The position numbers and the translations under genes were made by a program. The notes beneath the pieces are model-generated. The model was not told the DNA's origin. It worked only from the letters and a program-made list of their open reading frames with translations, and made no database searches. From the NCBI GenBank assembly GCA_905221605.1, contig CAJNDS010001202.1, forward strand, positions 156,854-220,853: DNA of 64,000 bases, written 5' to 3'. This document shows positions 10,252 to 20,302 of the stretch, in pieces. Numbering within the stretch: the stretch's first letter is position 1; each line of letters starts with the position of its first letter. Source of the DNA: Symbiodinium natans. Its lineage: Eukaryota > Sar > Dinophyceae > Suessiales > Symbiodiniaceae.

Positions 10252-10316
10252 ATGATCAGCGAATGCCGGTGATGCTTGCATTCGAGTTCGCAGCCTCCAT
10301 CATTTGCAGTGCGCGC

Positions 10317-10431
10317 ATGCAGGAAGAGATTGTCAAGAGTGATGAGGAGATCCGTGTGACTGCTGCTGGCAGTGTCTCAGCCACTTGGAGAGCAAATCGC
10401 AGAGATGGGAGACAAGCATGGGCTTGAAAGG
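10317..10431 (+). CDS. Coiled-coil fragments in two frames
   Basis: One frame reads MQEEIVKSDEEIR up to a GTGACT donor at 10,355. A second frame after GTGTCTCAG at 10,380 reads PLGEQIAEMGDKHGLER. A 26-nt intron between them is implausibly short, so the local structure is a frameshift, two alternatives, or a misreading. Confidence 0.35.
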
Positions 10432-10879
10432 GGGAAGGTCGTGATCATAGCCAGACAGATGGTAGGTGTGACCAATCTACACCCAGCACTCAGCAACGCT
10501 GTGCCATGGTGTGCACACAGTGACATGCTGTGGCCATGTGGCCAGGCTTACGTCTCCCGCGCTGCAACGGTCTTCAACGACCTAGGCAAGTCCTTCGTGG
10601 CTTGGCTTTCAGCTCATGGCCTGCTCAATTGTACGCTTTCCCATGTACCCGGTAGCTGAGGTCGTCATTCAGGCGACCGGCAACGCGCTGACCAAGGCAC
10701 CTCCCGGGACTGGGCCAGCACTGCCGGGTACTGCTGGAGTAGAAGTGCTTCTCGACAGCGTGACCTGTTGAAGGCTGTCACTACTGCCGAAGTCATTAAA
10801 CGCCGATTCAAGGGTCCCCTCCTCAACGTTGAATTCTCATGATGAGTGATGAGTCTTTCTTCTGGGAATTTTGACATCT

Positions 10880-11096
10880 GTTCTGTCTGTCTGTCTCCGT
10901 GTATGTGTGTGTGTGTGCGCGCGTGTGTTTGGGTGTGCATGTGTGTGTAGTGTCTTTGTTTGTGTGTCTGTGTCTGTGCGTGTCTCTCTGCGTGTCTCTG
11001 TGTGTGTACATGTGTGTGTACATGTCTGTGTGTGTGTGTGTGTTGCCGTGTCGGTATGTATGTATGCATGTATGTATGTGCGTGTTAAAAGCGTGT
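10880..11096. repeat. GT-rich microsatellite tract
   Basis: A mix of TG, TGTC, TGTA and CG/TG dinucleotides over about 215 bases. All ORFs through it (poly Cys/Val on +, poly Thr/His on -) are composition artefacts. Confidence 0.9.
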
Positions 11097-11169
11097 ATGT
11101 GTATGCGTTTTGCAATGCTACCTGAAGTGCATCAGAGAAGGCAGCAAGCACCTGCCTCCGCATGGTGAT

Positions 11170-12677
11170 ATCCCCTAGAGAGCCGCATCTTCACATGATT
11201 TGCTACAGTGACAGCGCTGGATAATCTTGAAAGCGATGTGCCAGGCCTGGGCAGTTTCAGTTTCTTCCCACCAGTTTTTAGTAACATCAGACCTAACGCC
11301 CTGAGGCTTAAATACCCACCCATCCCACTCCTTTCTGAGAAAGTTTTGCTTTCAGGCCGGAGCGGCCAACCTTTTCCAACCTTCCCCTCGCCAAAACAAG
11401 ACAGGGTCAAGAAATGACAGCCAGAAAGGCCCTCCGCAGACTTGACCGTCTAAGCCCAGAAGTGAATTTGGACTGTATGAGAAAAACTTAAGAGATATTC
11501 CGCATCATTTGTTTGTTTCAATACGATCAAGTTTAGGTAAATATTAAATCTCTTTTCAGTTCAGTCTTTGCTGTTCTTTATTCGTGGCTTCAGGAATGTC
11601 ACTTTTCAAACCATGTTCGTGCTTTTTCGAAATCAGCAGTATCAATATCTAAGAGGGCAAGCAGCAATGACACAGTTCTCAGCCCCAGTCGCAGGGTACA
11701 GTGAATTTCATGGACTCGCAGTGTGTCTCTTCTGTTCAAAGTGAAGTCAATTCCATGTAGAAAGCCTTCGTGGTTGGCCGAGGCGACGCACCCATTTCAT
11801 ACAGATCGCCCATGTTAATGTCCAGTGCATCCATTGGCTAGAGCATCCAATGCCCGAACGATAAGAATGTCCATGTTGCCAGCACATACATTGGACAGGG
11901 CATCCAAGCACAAAAAGCCTTGCACCCCGAATCCTCCGAAACGAGCAAAGGACGAATTGCGTGCTCTCCAAGCTGCCTCATCGTGCTTGAAAAACCCCGC
12001 CTCCACCCCCAATGTCCCAACTTCTCCAACCCCGAGAATGCAAGTGCACGCTACAGTGCGCGAAAAACAAGCGATTAATTCGAGGCGTCGGCCTACTTCG
12101 AGGTGATTATTCGGAGCATTCAATTTGCTTGAAGTTGAAATTTTACAGAAAAATTGAAACTTTCGACCTAATCAAAATTTTGATAAGAAGATTGCATGTT
12201 TTTTGAAACTTTATATTAAAGCCAGCCGACGAAGATTCGAACAACGCTCGTTTTCCCAAGGCTGTTTCCAGAAACACATACAACAAAGTTCTGAAAAGAG
12301 CGGGTTTTGTCTAAGCGAAGCGTGCGAATCACCAAGATGCGCACGGTTTCAGAGGAGGCGGGTTGCTTCTGTAGCTTACTGTATCAAAGTGCTTGAAGTA
12401 GTGGTTTTAAAGGGCCAAGCTCAAGATATGTATTTCATTTTAAGGTTGCTGCGAGCATTTGTGGCTGAACAGCTGATCTGAGGTCTGCACCAGATCACCA
12501 ACATCGGCACCACCGTCGCCTGCAGCAAAACCCAAAATAGAGTAACAACGGTGTTTGTTCGAGGTGTACTACCGAGCTAGCCGCCAGCCAGGAGCATAAG
12601 CTTGTATTCCATGGTTTTGGCGGCACAGAGACATCGCCATATGTGGCAGAGTTTAAGTTGACTATCGGCTAATGCAG
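11170..12677. other. No gene seen
   Basis: The reading frames here are short or of random composition. 11,450-11,600 and 12,110-12,230 are AT-rich. An ORF at 12,203-12,481 (+) is basic but lacks convincing edges. Confidence 0.5.
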
Positions 12678-12804
12678 GTTCCTGCATGTTCCAGCCAAGG
12701 ACATCGTGGACGAGTACGAACCAATTGAAGAAGGCCTGGACAAGGTCGTCGACACGCGCAGCGTGTCCGTCATCGAGATCAAGCTGTCCAAGGAGTGCTG
12801 CCAG
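12678..12804 (+). CDS. Exon, acidic domain (possible start of the GK-repeat gene)
   Basis: After the acceptor CTAATGCAG the frame reads FLHVPAKDIVDEYEPIEEGL and continues with DKVVDTRSVSVIEIKLSKE before a GTTTTC donor at 12,805. Composition is clearly protein-like and unlike the repeat exons. It may be the N-terminal part of the same gene, or a different gene. Confidence 0.55.
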
Positions 12805-12876
12805 GTTTTCCGCGGCACGTGCCATGGCACGTGCGTTGACAAGTTTTGCTGTGACGGTTGTCTGTGTAGCTCAAGC

Positions 12877-12945
12877 GAGAAAGGATGCCTTGGACACAAT
12901 GGACAAGGCAGGGCAGGAAGAAAGCAAGACCAGCTCAGTGATTTG
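12877..12945 (+). CDS. Short exon upstream of the GK-repeat exons
   Basis: It reads RKDALDTMDKAGQEESKTSS after GTAGCTCAAG. Acidic/basic mixture. Edges are approximate. Confidence 0.35.
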
Positions 12946-13205
12946 CGCTTCGTTTTTGCGCACTCATGGCAGCCACAATCTTTGTTCAGGGCTACCAGCC
13001 ACCTCTCGACGAGTCCCTTGTGAAGGAAAGGGCTAACAGCACGGACTCTCCATCAGAGTATTCAGAGTGCACCATGGAATAGGACGACAGAAGTCTTGCA
13101 CATAGGAGTACACGCCGGATGATCGCCCAGCTGGAGGCATGTTCTTCTCATGGAAGGTCTTGCTGAGAAGCTGGACCGTATCCTCGCAACGAACTAATTG
13201 ACCAG

Positions 13206-13312
13206 GACGCGGCAAGGGTCGCGGAAAGGGAAAAGGACGCGGCAAGGGTCGAGGAAAAGGACGAGGAAAGGGCCGCGGAAAGGGAAAGGGAGAATCGAAA
13301 GGTAAGGGCAAG
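13206..13312 (+). CDS. GK-repeat exon A
   Basis: It encodes an unbroken Gly-Arg-Gly-Lys series of about 35 residues ending in ESKGKGK. A GTAAGG donor is present inside at 13,302, but the next exon is in frame only if the exon ends at 13,312 with a GC donor (GCACCC). The antisense ORF here (Pro/Phe/Arg) is a shadow of the repeat. Confidence 0.6.
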
Positions 13313-13384
13313 GCACCCTGCATTCAAAGTCAGACTGTTATGCAGCCTTGAATTTGACTTTCGCATCAAAGCTCATATGGGCAG

Positions 13385-13436
13385 GGAAAGACAACCACTT
13401 CCAAGGGGAAGGGAAAAGGCAAGGGAGAGTCTAAAG
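13385..13436 (+). CDS. GK-repeat exon B
   Basis: The acceptor is GGGCAG. It reads GKTTTSKGKGKGKGESK. Ending at 13,436 with GCAAGA as donor gives the phase required by exon C; using the GTGACA at 13,457 does not. Confidence 0.55.
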
Positions 13437-13628
13437 GCAAGAGCTCCAGCTTCTTGGTGACAGTCAGTTGCCTGCCCAGTCCCTGGTCACTCGGGGAGGC
13501 ATGAAGATGGTACTAAACTAAGACATCTGGGACACAAGTTGTAAATTGACGGCGAACCCACGAGACTCGCGCGTTGCATTATACATGCTGTGTGGAGAAT
13601 TGTTCGCGCATTGCCTTCTCACGCTAAG

Positions 13629-13705
13629 GCAAGGGCAAGGGAAAGAGCCGAAGCTATGATGATTACGAGGACGACTATGGCTACAGTGGAAAAGGCAAAA
13701 GCAAG
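13629..13705 (+). CDS. GK/SYD exon C
   Basis: It reads GKGKGKSRSYDDYEDDYGYS and then GKGKSK, after ACGCTAAG. The next bases are GACAGG, a GA donor that gives the phase needed for exon D. No GT lies at a usable position. Confidence 0.6.
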
Positions 13706-13779
13706 GACAGGACACTCATACCGTGGCATGTGTTCATTTGTTGGCTAATCTGTTCAAGCCAGACATTGTGCGCCTGCAG

Positions 13780-13924
13780 GGCAAGGGCAAGTCGTCAGAG
13801 AAGGGCAAGAAGGGCTCGGACTTTGGAAAAGGCAAGGGCCGAGATGACAAGGGCAAGGGGAAAGGCAAGGACAAAGGCAAGACGAGCAAGAGCAGGGACT
13901 ACTATGATGACTACAGCTACGGAG
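13780..13924 (+). CDS. GK/SYG exon D
   Basis: After the acceptor CGCCTGCAG it reads GKGKSSEKGKKGSDFGKGKG, then a Lys-Gly-Asp run and SRDYYDDYSYG. A GA donor (GACAGA) at 13,925 gives the phase required by exon E; the GT at 13,938 does not. Confidence 0.6.
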
Positions 13925-14017
13925 GACAGAGCTCTTGGTTTGCATCAGCTTCTCTCTCGTTTAATGGTATAAGTTGTTATAAGCTCAGCTTGCTATAATC
14001 TGCGATGCGCAGCCGAG

Positions 14018-14107
14018 GCAAGGGCAAAGCAAGGTCTGGATATTCAAGTTACGATTCAGGTTATGGTGATTACGGCTACGGAGGCAAGAGCAAGGGAAAG
14101 AGCAAGG
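14018..14107 (+). CDS. GK/SYG exon E
   Basis: It reads GKGKARSGYSSYDSGYGDYG, then YGGKSKGKSK. It ends with a GC donor (GCACGA) that keeps the frame into exon F. Confidence 0.6.
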
Positions 14108-14220
14108 GCACGAGCAAAAGAGACTTGGCGAGAAAACTCATACCCTAATCATACCCTGTGCTGTGTTGGCATCCAAGCAAGCTGGATTTTGCTTCAGAGA
14201 TATCGGGCGCTGATCTCCAG

Positions 14221-14276
14221 GCACCCAGAGTTACGGAAGTGGCGGTCGCAGCTACAATAATGACTGGGGATACGAG
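14221..14276 (+). CDS. SYG exon F
   Basis: The acceptor is GATCTCCAG. It reads GTQSYGSGGRSYNNDWGYE. A GA donor (GACCAG) gives phase 0 for the last exon. Gly/Ser/Tyr/Asn composition matches exons C-E. Confidence 0.6.
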
Positions 14277-14367
14277 GACCAGTGTTCCCCAGGGATCTCA
14301 CCAAAGTCAACCGCCCAGGCAGCCGCCTTCTTGACGTGCAAGAGCTGCTTGCTTCACGTTGTGTCAG

Positions 14368-14427
14368 GATCGCGGCTACTCCAGCCGCAAGGGGAGCAGC
14401 AAGGGCCAGAGCAAGGGATGGTACTGA
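14368..14427 (+). CDS. Terminal exon G of the GK-repeat gene
   Basis: After GTTGTGTCAG the frame reads DRGYSSRKGSSKGQSKGWY and stops with TGA. It has the same Gly/Ser/Lys/Tyr character as the other exons and a natural C-terminus. Confidence 0.65.
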   Translation, partial: DRGYSSRKGSSKGQSKGWY

Positions 14428-14429
14428 GC

Positions 14430-15260
14430 ACAGCAGCTTGGCCCAGCTTGGCAAGCAAAAGGCGAGAATTGAAGCATATTGAAATAAGTATATTGAGAAA
14501 CCACAACGTGCCATGCGACATGCGAACTTGAGAGGCAAACACCCGTCCCGCTGCTCACCTTTGGTGAGATCAGACGCCGCGGCGTGCTGGATGAAGCCCC
14601 AATGGGGAAGCTACTGAAGCTACGCTGGTTTTGAGTTTGTCACGGCCCTCCCTCGGGCTCACGGTTCCCTGGCAGCAGGAGCTGCCGTTAGCTTCCCTAT
14701 GCAAGGCGACTCTTCAGTTGCCGCAGTTTGCTCTCACCACTTAGGCCTACACACAGTATATGGCCACTTTTCAAGCTTCTGCACGTGTTCGCTCATACAC
14801 TTGTTCTTGCACATGCCTGGCTGTTGCTGCTTGTTCTGCTTCGAAGTCCAAGCCCAAGAGGTGGGGACCAAGTCCAGCAGACCAGCAGTTTTCTGGCACA
14901 GGCATATTCGACCCAGATGTGTGAACAAATTCTTGAGGTCAAAGCTACACAGCGTCGAAATATGTCGAAATCAGCATGACTTAAGACGTAGGACGCTTAC
15001 ACTCTTTGAACCAACTTTGGGTCCGTCGCTCGCCATGCTCTTGTATATGCTCGTCTTCAACTTTGCACTTGAGGAGGCACATGTACAGAAAGGCCATGCC
15101 ACGTGGCAACCTTAACTGTCTGTTTTGACCATCTCATCAAAGAACGCGCTATATCTTTCAGTCTCCTGGCTTCGCAAGTGCCAGGGCCTCTTGAATCCGC
15201 CTCCTCCCTATGCTTTACCTCATACGTTTTCTTTGGACCTTTTGGAGCACTGACTTCGGA
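14430..15260. other. No gene seen
   Basis: Probably the spacer between the GK-repeat gene and coiled-coil locus 2. The + ORF at 14,699-15,115 is Cys/His/Leu-rich without exon-like edges. Confidence 0.4.
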
Positions 15261-15370
15261 TGAAAAAAAGTTGCTCTGGAGTCTCCGAGCCTGCAAGAGT
15301 CCTGCACGTTATCAGCCTGACATCGCCCGTGATTCTCGAGGAGCTGCTCAAGCTCCAGGAAGACCATGAG
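15260..15370 (+). CDS. Exon (locus 2)
   Basis: It reads EPARVLHVISLTSPVILEEL, then LKLQEDHE, up to a GTTCCC donor at 15,371. The 5' edge is uncertain (an AG at about 15,282 is possible). Confidence 0.5.
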
Positions 15371-15478
15371 GTTCCCGATCGTTGTGAAGTGAACAGTGGG
15401 TTGAATTGGATTTCTCTTGTAGTATTTTTAAATTTACGGCATCTCCCGTGAGTCTATAGCCTCGACGCATTCTTGTAG

Positions 15479-15642
15479 GCCGCGCTGCAAGACATAGCGG
15501 CCTCCGACGCAGACATCTCCTTGTGGAGGCTGAGACTCCGGCGATCTTCTGCCGAGTTCGGTTCTTTCAAGGATTGCTTTCCAGCTGACGCAGGTCTCAT
15601 TGGGACACTGAGAACAACGGCCGAGAGGCTTGAGTCAACCTT
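15479..15642 (+). CDS. Exon (locus 2)
   Basis: After CATTCTTGTAG the frame starts AALQDIAASDADISLWRLRL and ends GTLRTTAERLEST before GTGAGA, a strong donor. 164 nt. Confidence 0.55.
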
Positions 15643-15711
15643 GTGAGAGCTGCGAGAATCTTCAGCAGAGTTCTCTTGAAAGTTTCAGTAACTGCTTGCG
15701 TTTCAATGCAG

Positions 15712-15858
15712 CTGCAGGCCCTTGAGAAAGATTTCAATGCTTCAAAACAGAGCTTCAACGGCGAGCTGCTGACATTGCAGGCCGCTCCTGCCTTGCATGA
15801 AACGGCTGAAAAGATGCAGTCATCCTCAGGCCATGTGCAACGTGCTGAGTGGCTGCAA
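15712..15858 (+). CDS. Exon (locus 2)
   Basis: The acceptor is TTTCAATGCAG. It reads LQALEKDFNASKQSFNGELL, then TLQ; after this the frame stays open to 15,861 but is less convincing. A second reading, NEDLEQEIRQLS in another frame at 15,858-15,893, precedes a GTGCAA donor, so the exon boundaries here need transcript data. Confidence 0.5.
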
Positions 15859-16299
15859 TGAAGACCTCGAGCAGGAGATTCGCCAACTTTCAGGTGCAAG
15901 ATTTGAGATTCAGACCCAATCGGAACCCAACTTGTCCATTCAATGTTTTGTTGGCACTGTGCAGGCGACTTGGTACACAAGCGCCGCACGATCATGAGCT
16001 GCCTCCTTGGCCAGGGAGGACAAAGTTTGACTGAGGGCCCAAAATTTGGCGGCTTGTCAGGGAAACTGAGTGTAAACTTCGCTTCATGTTTTGCACAGGT
16101 CGTGAAGTTGAGAGCACGACGCGACAGGCCTTTGTGGGTGGTTGTGCCAGAATATGTTAAATCTAGTTTAGTTTGTTCTAGCTTCTGCAGGACCCAGCCG
16201 CGGCTTCATCAGAGAGTCTGCTAACACGACAAGAATAGGACTGGCTTCCATTGTGCCAGCTCTACCAGGAATGCACTCCAGCAGCACTAGAATTAACGA

Positions 16300-16358
16300 A
16301 AAATGTTGGAAAATCTAGAGGAACAAGTTCAGTGCCTGCAGCTTGGCAACAGTCTTCG
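16300..16358 (+). CDS. Exon (locus 2)
   Basis: It reads MLENLEEQVQCLQLGNSLR before a GTGCAC donor at 16,359. Strong heptad pattern (L, V, L at the expected spacing). Confidence 0.5.
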
Positions 16359-16699
16359 GTGCACCGCCTGGCCCACATGGCCGGCTACAGCTGGAAGCTG
16401 GCACAACCATGACTTTCTCAGACTTGTCCTCCGGACCTCTGGACCGGGGGTTTCCTTGCAAGAATCTGCTGATTCAGAGTAAAATCACTTGCTCCTGATC
16501 TCTGTTGAAAGCCCTTCAGACTCTTGTAGCAAGTTCTAGGGCAATGGAAGCCTTTCAGCTGCAAAGCTACGGAAGGAAGAGTGTCGCCAATGGGATTGCC
16601 AAATGGGTTTTCGACCATTGCAGAGCACGACGGGTGTTATCTAGGGTCTTGCCCGGTGCGGGTACCTGAGAGCCTACCCGGGAGTCGGTGTCTTTGCAG

Positions 16700-16779
16700 A
16701 AGTGCTACTACCATTCCGGACGCAGGCAGCCGCGGAAGCGCAGCTGAAGGAGTCGCAGGAGATTCTGCATAGGGATTGA
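16700..16779 (+). CDS. Exon (locus 2)
   Basis: After GTCTTTGCAG it reads EVLLPFRTQAAAEAQLKESQ, then EILHRD and a TGA. The Ala/Glu/Gln/Lys part is clearly coiled coil. Confidence 0.5.
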
Positions 16780-16824
16780 CCTTCGAACAGTGCTTGCAAA
16801 CTTGCAGCATGTGTGACTTTGCAG

Positions 16825-16896
16825 GAGCTGCTGGTAAGCTGCCGCGAGCGCTTGCGAGAAGTAGTGGACCAGCGGGCGCGGGCCTCGCAGCTTTAG
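16825..16896 (+). CDS. Exon (locus 2)
   Basis: The acceptor is GTGACTTTGCAG. It reads ELLVSCRERLREVVDQRARA, then SQL and a TAG. A GTAAGC inside, right after ELL, is a competing donor. Confidence 0.45.
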   Translation, partial: ELLVSCRERLREVVDQRARASQL

Positions 16897-17260
16897 AGCA
16901 GCTAGAACGCGGACATCATGAAAGCGCGTACAGAATCCTGAAACCTGAGCATTGTGCATCTTTATACTTGGTTGCTTGACACCCTGCTCGATGCTTCCTG
17001 TCGCCCAACCTGCCCAGGCACGAGTGGCATCAGAGGCCGATAGGGCTCAGCCGAACATCGAGATGCTGGGAGCTGCGGTGTATTTCTCATGGTCTGCTGG
17101 AAGTGCAGATATGCATTATTGTAAGTTGTAGTGTATTGTCTCTTTAGTTGTAGCATTGTAGCACAAAAAAAATATTTTTTGTTTAAGGGGCTGCGCCCAT
17201 GGGCGGGCAGCGCAGGCAGAAGCGCGGGGCGAGCAGATCCGTCACAGGGTTGGGGTTTCT

Positions 17261-17485
17261 CTAAGCGTTGGAGGCTCCTAAACTCCCTTGAAGTTTCTAT
17301 TCTAAGCATTTTGAGGCCCCTAAACTCCCTTAAAATCTCTAAGCGTTTGAGGCTCCTGAACTCCCTTAATGTTTCTAAGCATTTTCAGGCCCCTAAACTC
17401 CCTTCAAATCTCTAAGCGTTTGAGGCTCCTAGACTCCCTTAAAGTTTCTAAGCACTTTACAAGGCCCCTAAGCTCCCTTTTTCCT
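17261..17485. repeat. Tandem repeat, about 37 bp x 6, alternating subtypes
   Basis: Copies begin with CTAAGC at 17,261, 17,302, 17,339, 17,375, 17,412 and 17,448. Odd copies mostly carry CGTTTGAGGCTCCT and even copies CATTTTGAGGCCCCT, so the higher-order unit is a dimer of about 73 bp. Each copy includes a CTCCCTT box. Confidence 0.9.
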
Positions 17486-18509
17486 AGCCCCGACCTTAGA
17501 CACGTCGCTTATGCCCGCCCTTTGGGGGGCGTCATGCCATGAGGGGCATGGGGCTATGGGAGCCATGGCTGGGGTGGGCGGAGCGGGCGGGGTTACGCCG
17601 ACGCCATGGGGTCTTCACTAGCGCCTCCCCCGCTCAAAGCTGGGGTCGGCGGATATAGCACCACCGCCACCTCCCATGATGCACGCCCGATCCCTCGTTT
17701 GGAGCAGAAAAAGTAGTTTTGATTTTGCTAAACAGCTGATCACTGTTAAATTAGACGTAGAATAGACATAGAGGAGCCAGCTCCCCCATCCGCCTCCCTG
17801 CCGTTTTAAGAACAGCATGACTTGACAAATTGACACAATCTAATTGTTCCTTTAGGGGGGAAGTTCCTTGAAGAACATTCTGAAAACTCGCCCATCGGCT
17901 TTTGCCCTAGCTGTACGGAGGAGTGACGATATCATGTTTCAAGGCTCACTTTGGAATAAATCGCACAATGACTTGATACGCTTGGCGACAGCTCCATCAA
18001 CAGTACTACCCTTTTCGAGTTTTTGTACTTGGTAAAGTGACTAACTTATGAGGCGCAAGGTTAACGTACGTAAAAGAAAATTGCATGAACTTGCTATGGT
18101 GTGTGTGTGGCCGTATGGTACGAGTGGTTAGTCAGGTATGGTATTAGGGACGGGGTTTAGGATCGCGATTGTGGGATTGTGGGACTCTGAAACGGAACCA
18201 TGAGTTATGTGGGCTTCTGAGTTTTTTAAACGTTAGAGTTGGGGTCAGGGTGTCGATTAATGTTTACAATCACAAATAGCCCAACGCGAAGCCAAGAAGT
18301 AAAGTTAGTTAAGAGTTATAGTTGACGTCCAAGTATGTTAATCAAACCTGTTCAGGTATTCCCCTGTGAACCTGAAGGGGAAGTCATGAATGTTCGTAAG
18401 AGTATATTCCCAGAAGTTCCATTCCTTCCGTAAATAGGATGACTATTTCACTTTGAGCACCGAAGCCCTGATGACAATAATTGCGCTGAAATTGATTGAG
18501 GGTTGTCAC

Positions 18510-18569
18510 ATATATACATATGCATATATATATATATGGCAGGATACATCTATATATATATATATATAA
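18510..18569. repeat. TA microsatellite
   Basis: Interrupted (TA)n, with two longer runs separated by GGCAGGATACATC. Confidence 0.9.
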
Positions 18570-18732
18570 GATACGTGTATACGGATACATACCCGGCGCC
18601 AGCAACAATTTCTATTGAGTGCAAGTCTCTTGCACCGGCAATAACCATCTTCCATACAAGACACCAGTAAGGACTATGTACTAGGAGGGGCCCGCCTCGC
18701 AAGATGTCTCACATACGAAAACGGGAAGGGCT

Positions 18733-18909
18733 GTGGGGTGGCTTCGTAATTTTGATCGCGAGGCCGAGGCGCAGCGCCAGAAGGCCATCGAGGCACCCGC
18801 TCTAGCCCACTTTCCTGGTTTCTGTTGGGGTGCGGCATCTACTTTTGGGTTTCCGTCCCTGTTTATTGCGGAGGTGCTGTCCGTCATGGAAAGGAACCTG
18901 GAGAACCAG
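18733..18909 (+). CDS. One or two exons (locus 2)
   Basis: The frame starts LRNFDREAEAQRQKAIE, ending at 18,792 before GCACCC (possible GC donor), and resumes in the same frame at 18,874 with VLSVMERNLENQ before a GTGCCA donor. The sequence between is hydrophobic and may be an 81-nt intron. Confidence 0.5.
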
Positions 18910-19109
18910 GTGCCAGACTGCCATGGCTTGCAGTCTGTAGGTGTACATTTCCGCACTTGACATTCCCACGATGCGATGGCTTAATGGTTTCTTGCAAGGA
19001 TTGAGGGTAGTTGTTGTGCTTATAATTTGCTCATGCAAGAGGTGCATTTCGGTCGGTGCATTGTCTTCGAGTCGACCTGAAGCAAGGGTGCAAGCAGTCT
19101 GAGTAAAAG

Positions 19110-19247
19110 GTGCTGGAGCTGCAGATCTGCCAGATGGAATACGAATTAGATTGTCGCAATTCTCATGCATCACTGAAGCTGGGTGAGGTGCAAGTCCTTT
19201 ACACCGACCGCGAGCGCTATGAAGCCGTGCTGCTCAATCATCGAAAG
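19110..19247 (+). CDS. Exon, 46 codons, phase 0 (locus 2)
   Basis: AG|GTG at the start and AAG|GTGCAC at the end. It begins VLELQICQMEYELDCRNS, continues through LKLGEVQVLYTDRERYEAVL and ends NHRK. This is one of the best exons in the window. Confidence 0.65.
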
Positions 19248-19283
19248 GTGCACGAGCAGGCTGGACTCTTGGCAATTTCCTAG

Positions 19284-19377
19284 AAAGTGCTAGGGAGCAC
19301 AAGCTTGCAAGCAGTCTGCGGCCCAAGGCCAAAGAGGAGTGCCAGCGCGAGAAAGACCTCGCCTCCACAGCCTTGAG
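19284..19377 (+). CDS. Exon (locus 2), possible frame change at its end
   Basis: After TTTCCTAG it reads SAREHKLASSLRPKAKEECQ, then REKDLASTAL and a GTGCCG donor. A different frame overlapping the end reads LEVPVDELQYLV and stays open to 19,495, so either a second exon or a 1-nt frameshift lies at about 19,377. Confidence 0.5.
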
Positions 19378-19711
19378 GTGCCGGTGGATGAGCTGCAATA
19401 TCTTGTGGTGAGCCAAACTAAGCCGGCAGAGAAAAACCACACAGAGTGTCAAAGAGGAGCCGCAAAGAGCCGTAAAGAGCCCGACATGCCGTAGTTGCTG
19501 CAGGCAAGCTCGAAGTGAAAGCCTCCATCGCGTTGAAGGCGGCCGGAGTTGAGACGGGTCTTCGGGTGAGGCCGGTGAGGCTGCAAGTCTCAGAACCCTG
19601 CAAGTGAATCTCAGAAAGTTTCAAAGTTTCAGAGAGAATGATTCGTTTCGTTGATTCGACCTACATAGTGGGGGTGAAGAACCCACGACCGACCTGTGGA
19701 TTTCTGCGCAG

Positions 19712-19740
19712 GCATGGAGAAGGAGAAGATGAGGATCGAG
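19712..19740 (+). CDS. Mini-exon, GC donor (locus 2)
   Basis: It reads MEKEKMRIE between TCTGCGCAG and GCAAGT, a consensus donor with GC. Confidence 0.45.
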
Positions 19741-19858
19741 GCAAGTTTAGATTTGGAGCTCGTTTCTAGTTTCCGAGCCCAGGTTGGCTGGATGGTGCAC
19801 GTATGGCACTTGTCCCTGGTCATCGAGTGTACTTCTGTCTCACCGTCCAGCGCTGCAG

Positions 19859-19906
19859 GAGAGCAGACGGAGCGAGTTGGCCCAGGGTCACGAGGCACCT
19901 TTTCGG
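19859..19906 (+). CDS. Exon, 16 codons, phase 0 (locus 2)
   Basis: It reads ESRRSELAQGHEAPFR between GCGCTGCAG and a GTATTG donor. The same frame is open to 20,191 but loses coiled-coil character. Confidence 0.45.
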
Positions 19907-20302
19907 GTATTGAAGTGGCGTGTTTCCATAAACCCCCCCGCCATTTCTAGATGTTGGCAGAAAGCACAGTGTTGCAGCGTGGGTTTCAGGAACGAGCTAC
20001 CTGAATCTTCGCTTGTGGCAGCTCGACGCTCAAAAGGCTCAAGACTCAAGACGTCGGCAATTCTTGATCTCATTCGAAGCCTGAAAAGTAGACTGGTGCT
20101 GTTCTGTATATCGGATATCGTATACGACTATACATCAAAGTCCGATTCCTGGAAGTCTGGATTACAGCAGCCACAGTCACAGCGTTCATAACGTATTGCC
20201 ATCTGCGATGGTTCATCAGAATTAGGAAGACGTGTCCCGATGCAGCAGTAGCATATGTAGCAACGCGAAAGCTGCGCCATCCGCGACGCTTGACATCCAA
20301 AC

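Larger units (their letters stand above)
12678..14427 (+). other. Locus: Gly-Lys / Ser-Tyr-Gly repeat protein gene
   Basis: This span covers at least seven exons of a Lys-Gly-rich protein (13,206 to 14,427) and probably two upstream exons (12,678 and about 12,877). Each later exon carries one or two GKGK blocks alternating with SYGY-type blocks. It ends in SKGWY and a TGA at 14,425-14,427. The joins below keep the frame only if GC and GA donors are allowed. Such proteins are basic and disordered; RNA binding is a common guess for GKG/YG-rich proteins but is not shown here. Confidence 0.6.
16900..18730. other. Non-coding stretch with repeats
   Basis: It holds the 37-bp tandem array, a GC-rich patch (17,510-17,640) and the TA microsatellite listed separately. 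No exon-like frame is seen. It looks like a large intron or spacer. Confidence 0.5.

Noticed and set aside
10823-11163. Thr/His-rich ORFs on the - strand
   Set aside because: Produced by the GT microsatellite.
13033-13323. Pro/Phe/Arg repeat ORF on the - strand
   Set aside because: Exact shadow of the Gly-Lys-Arg exon.
17261-17485. CRISPR-like regular repeats
   Set aside because: The units are directly adjacent with no unique spacers, and the host is eukaryotic.
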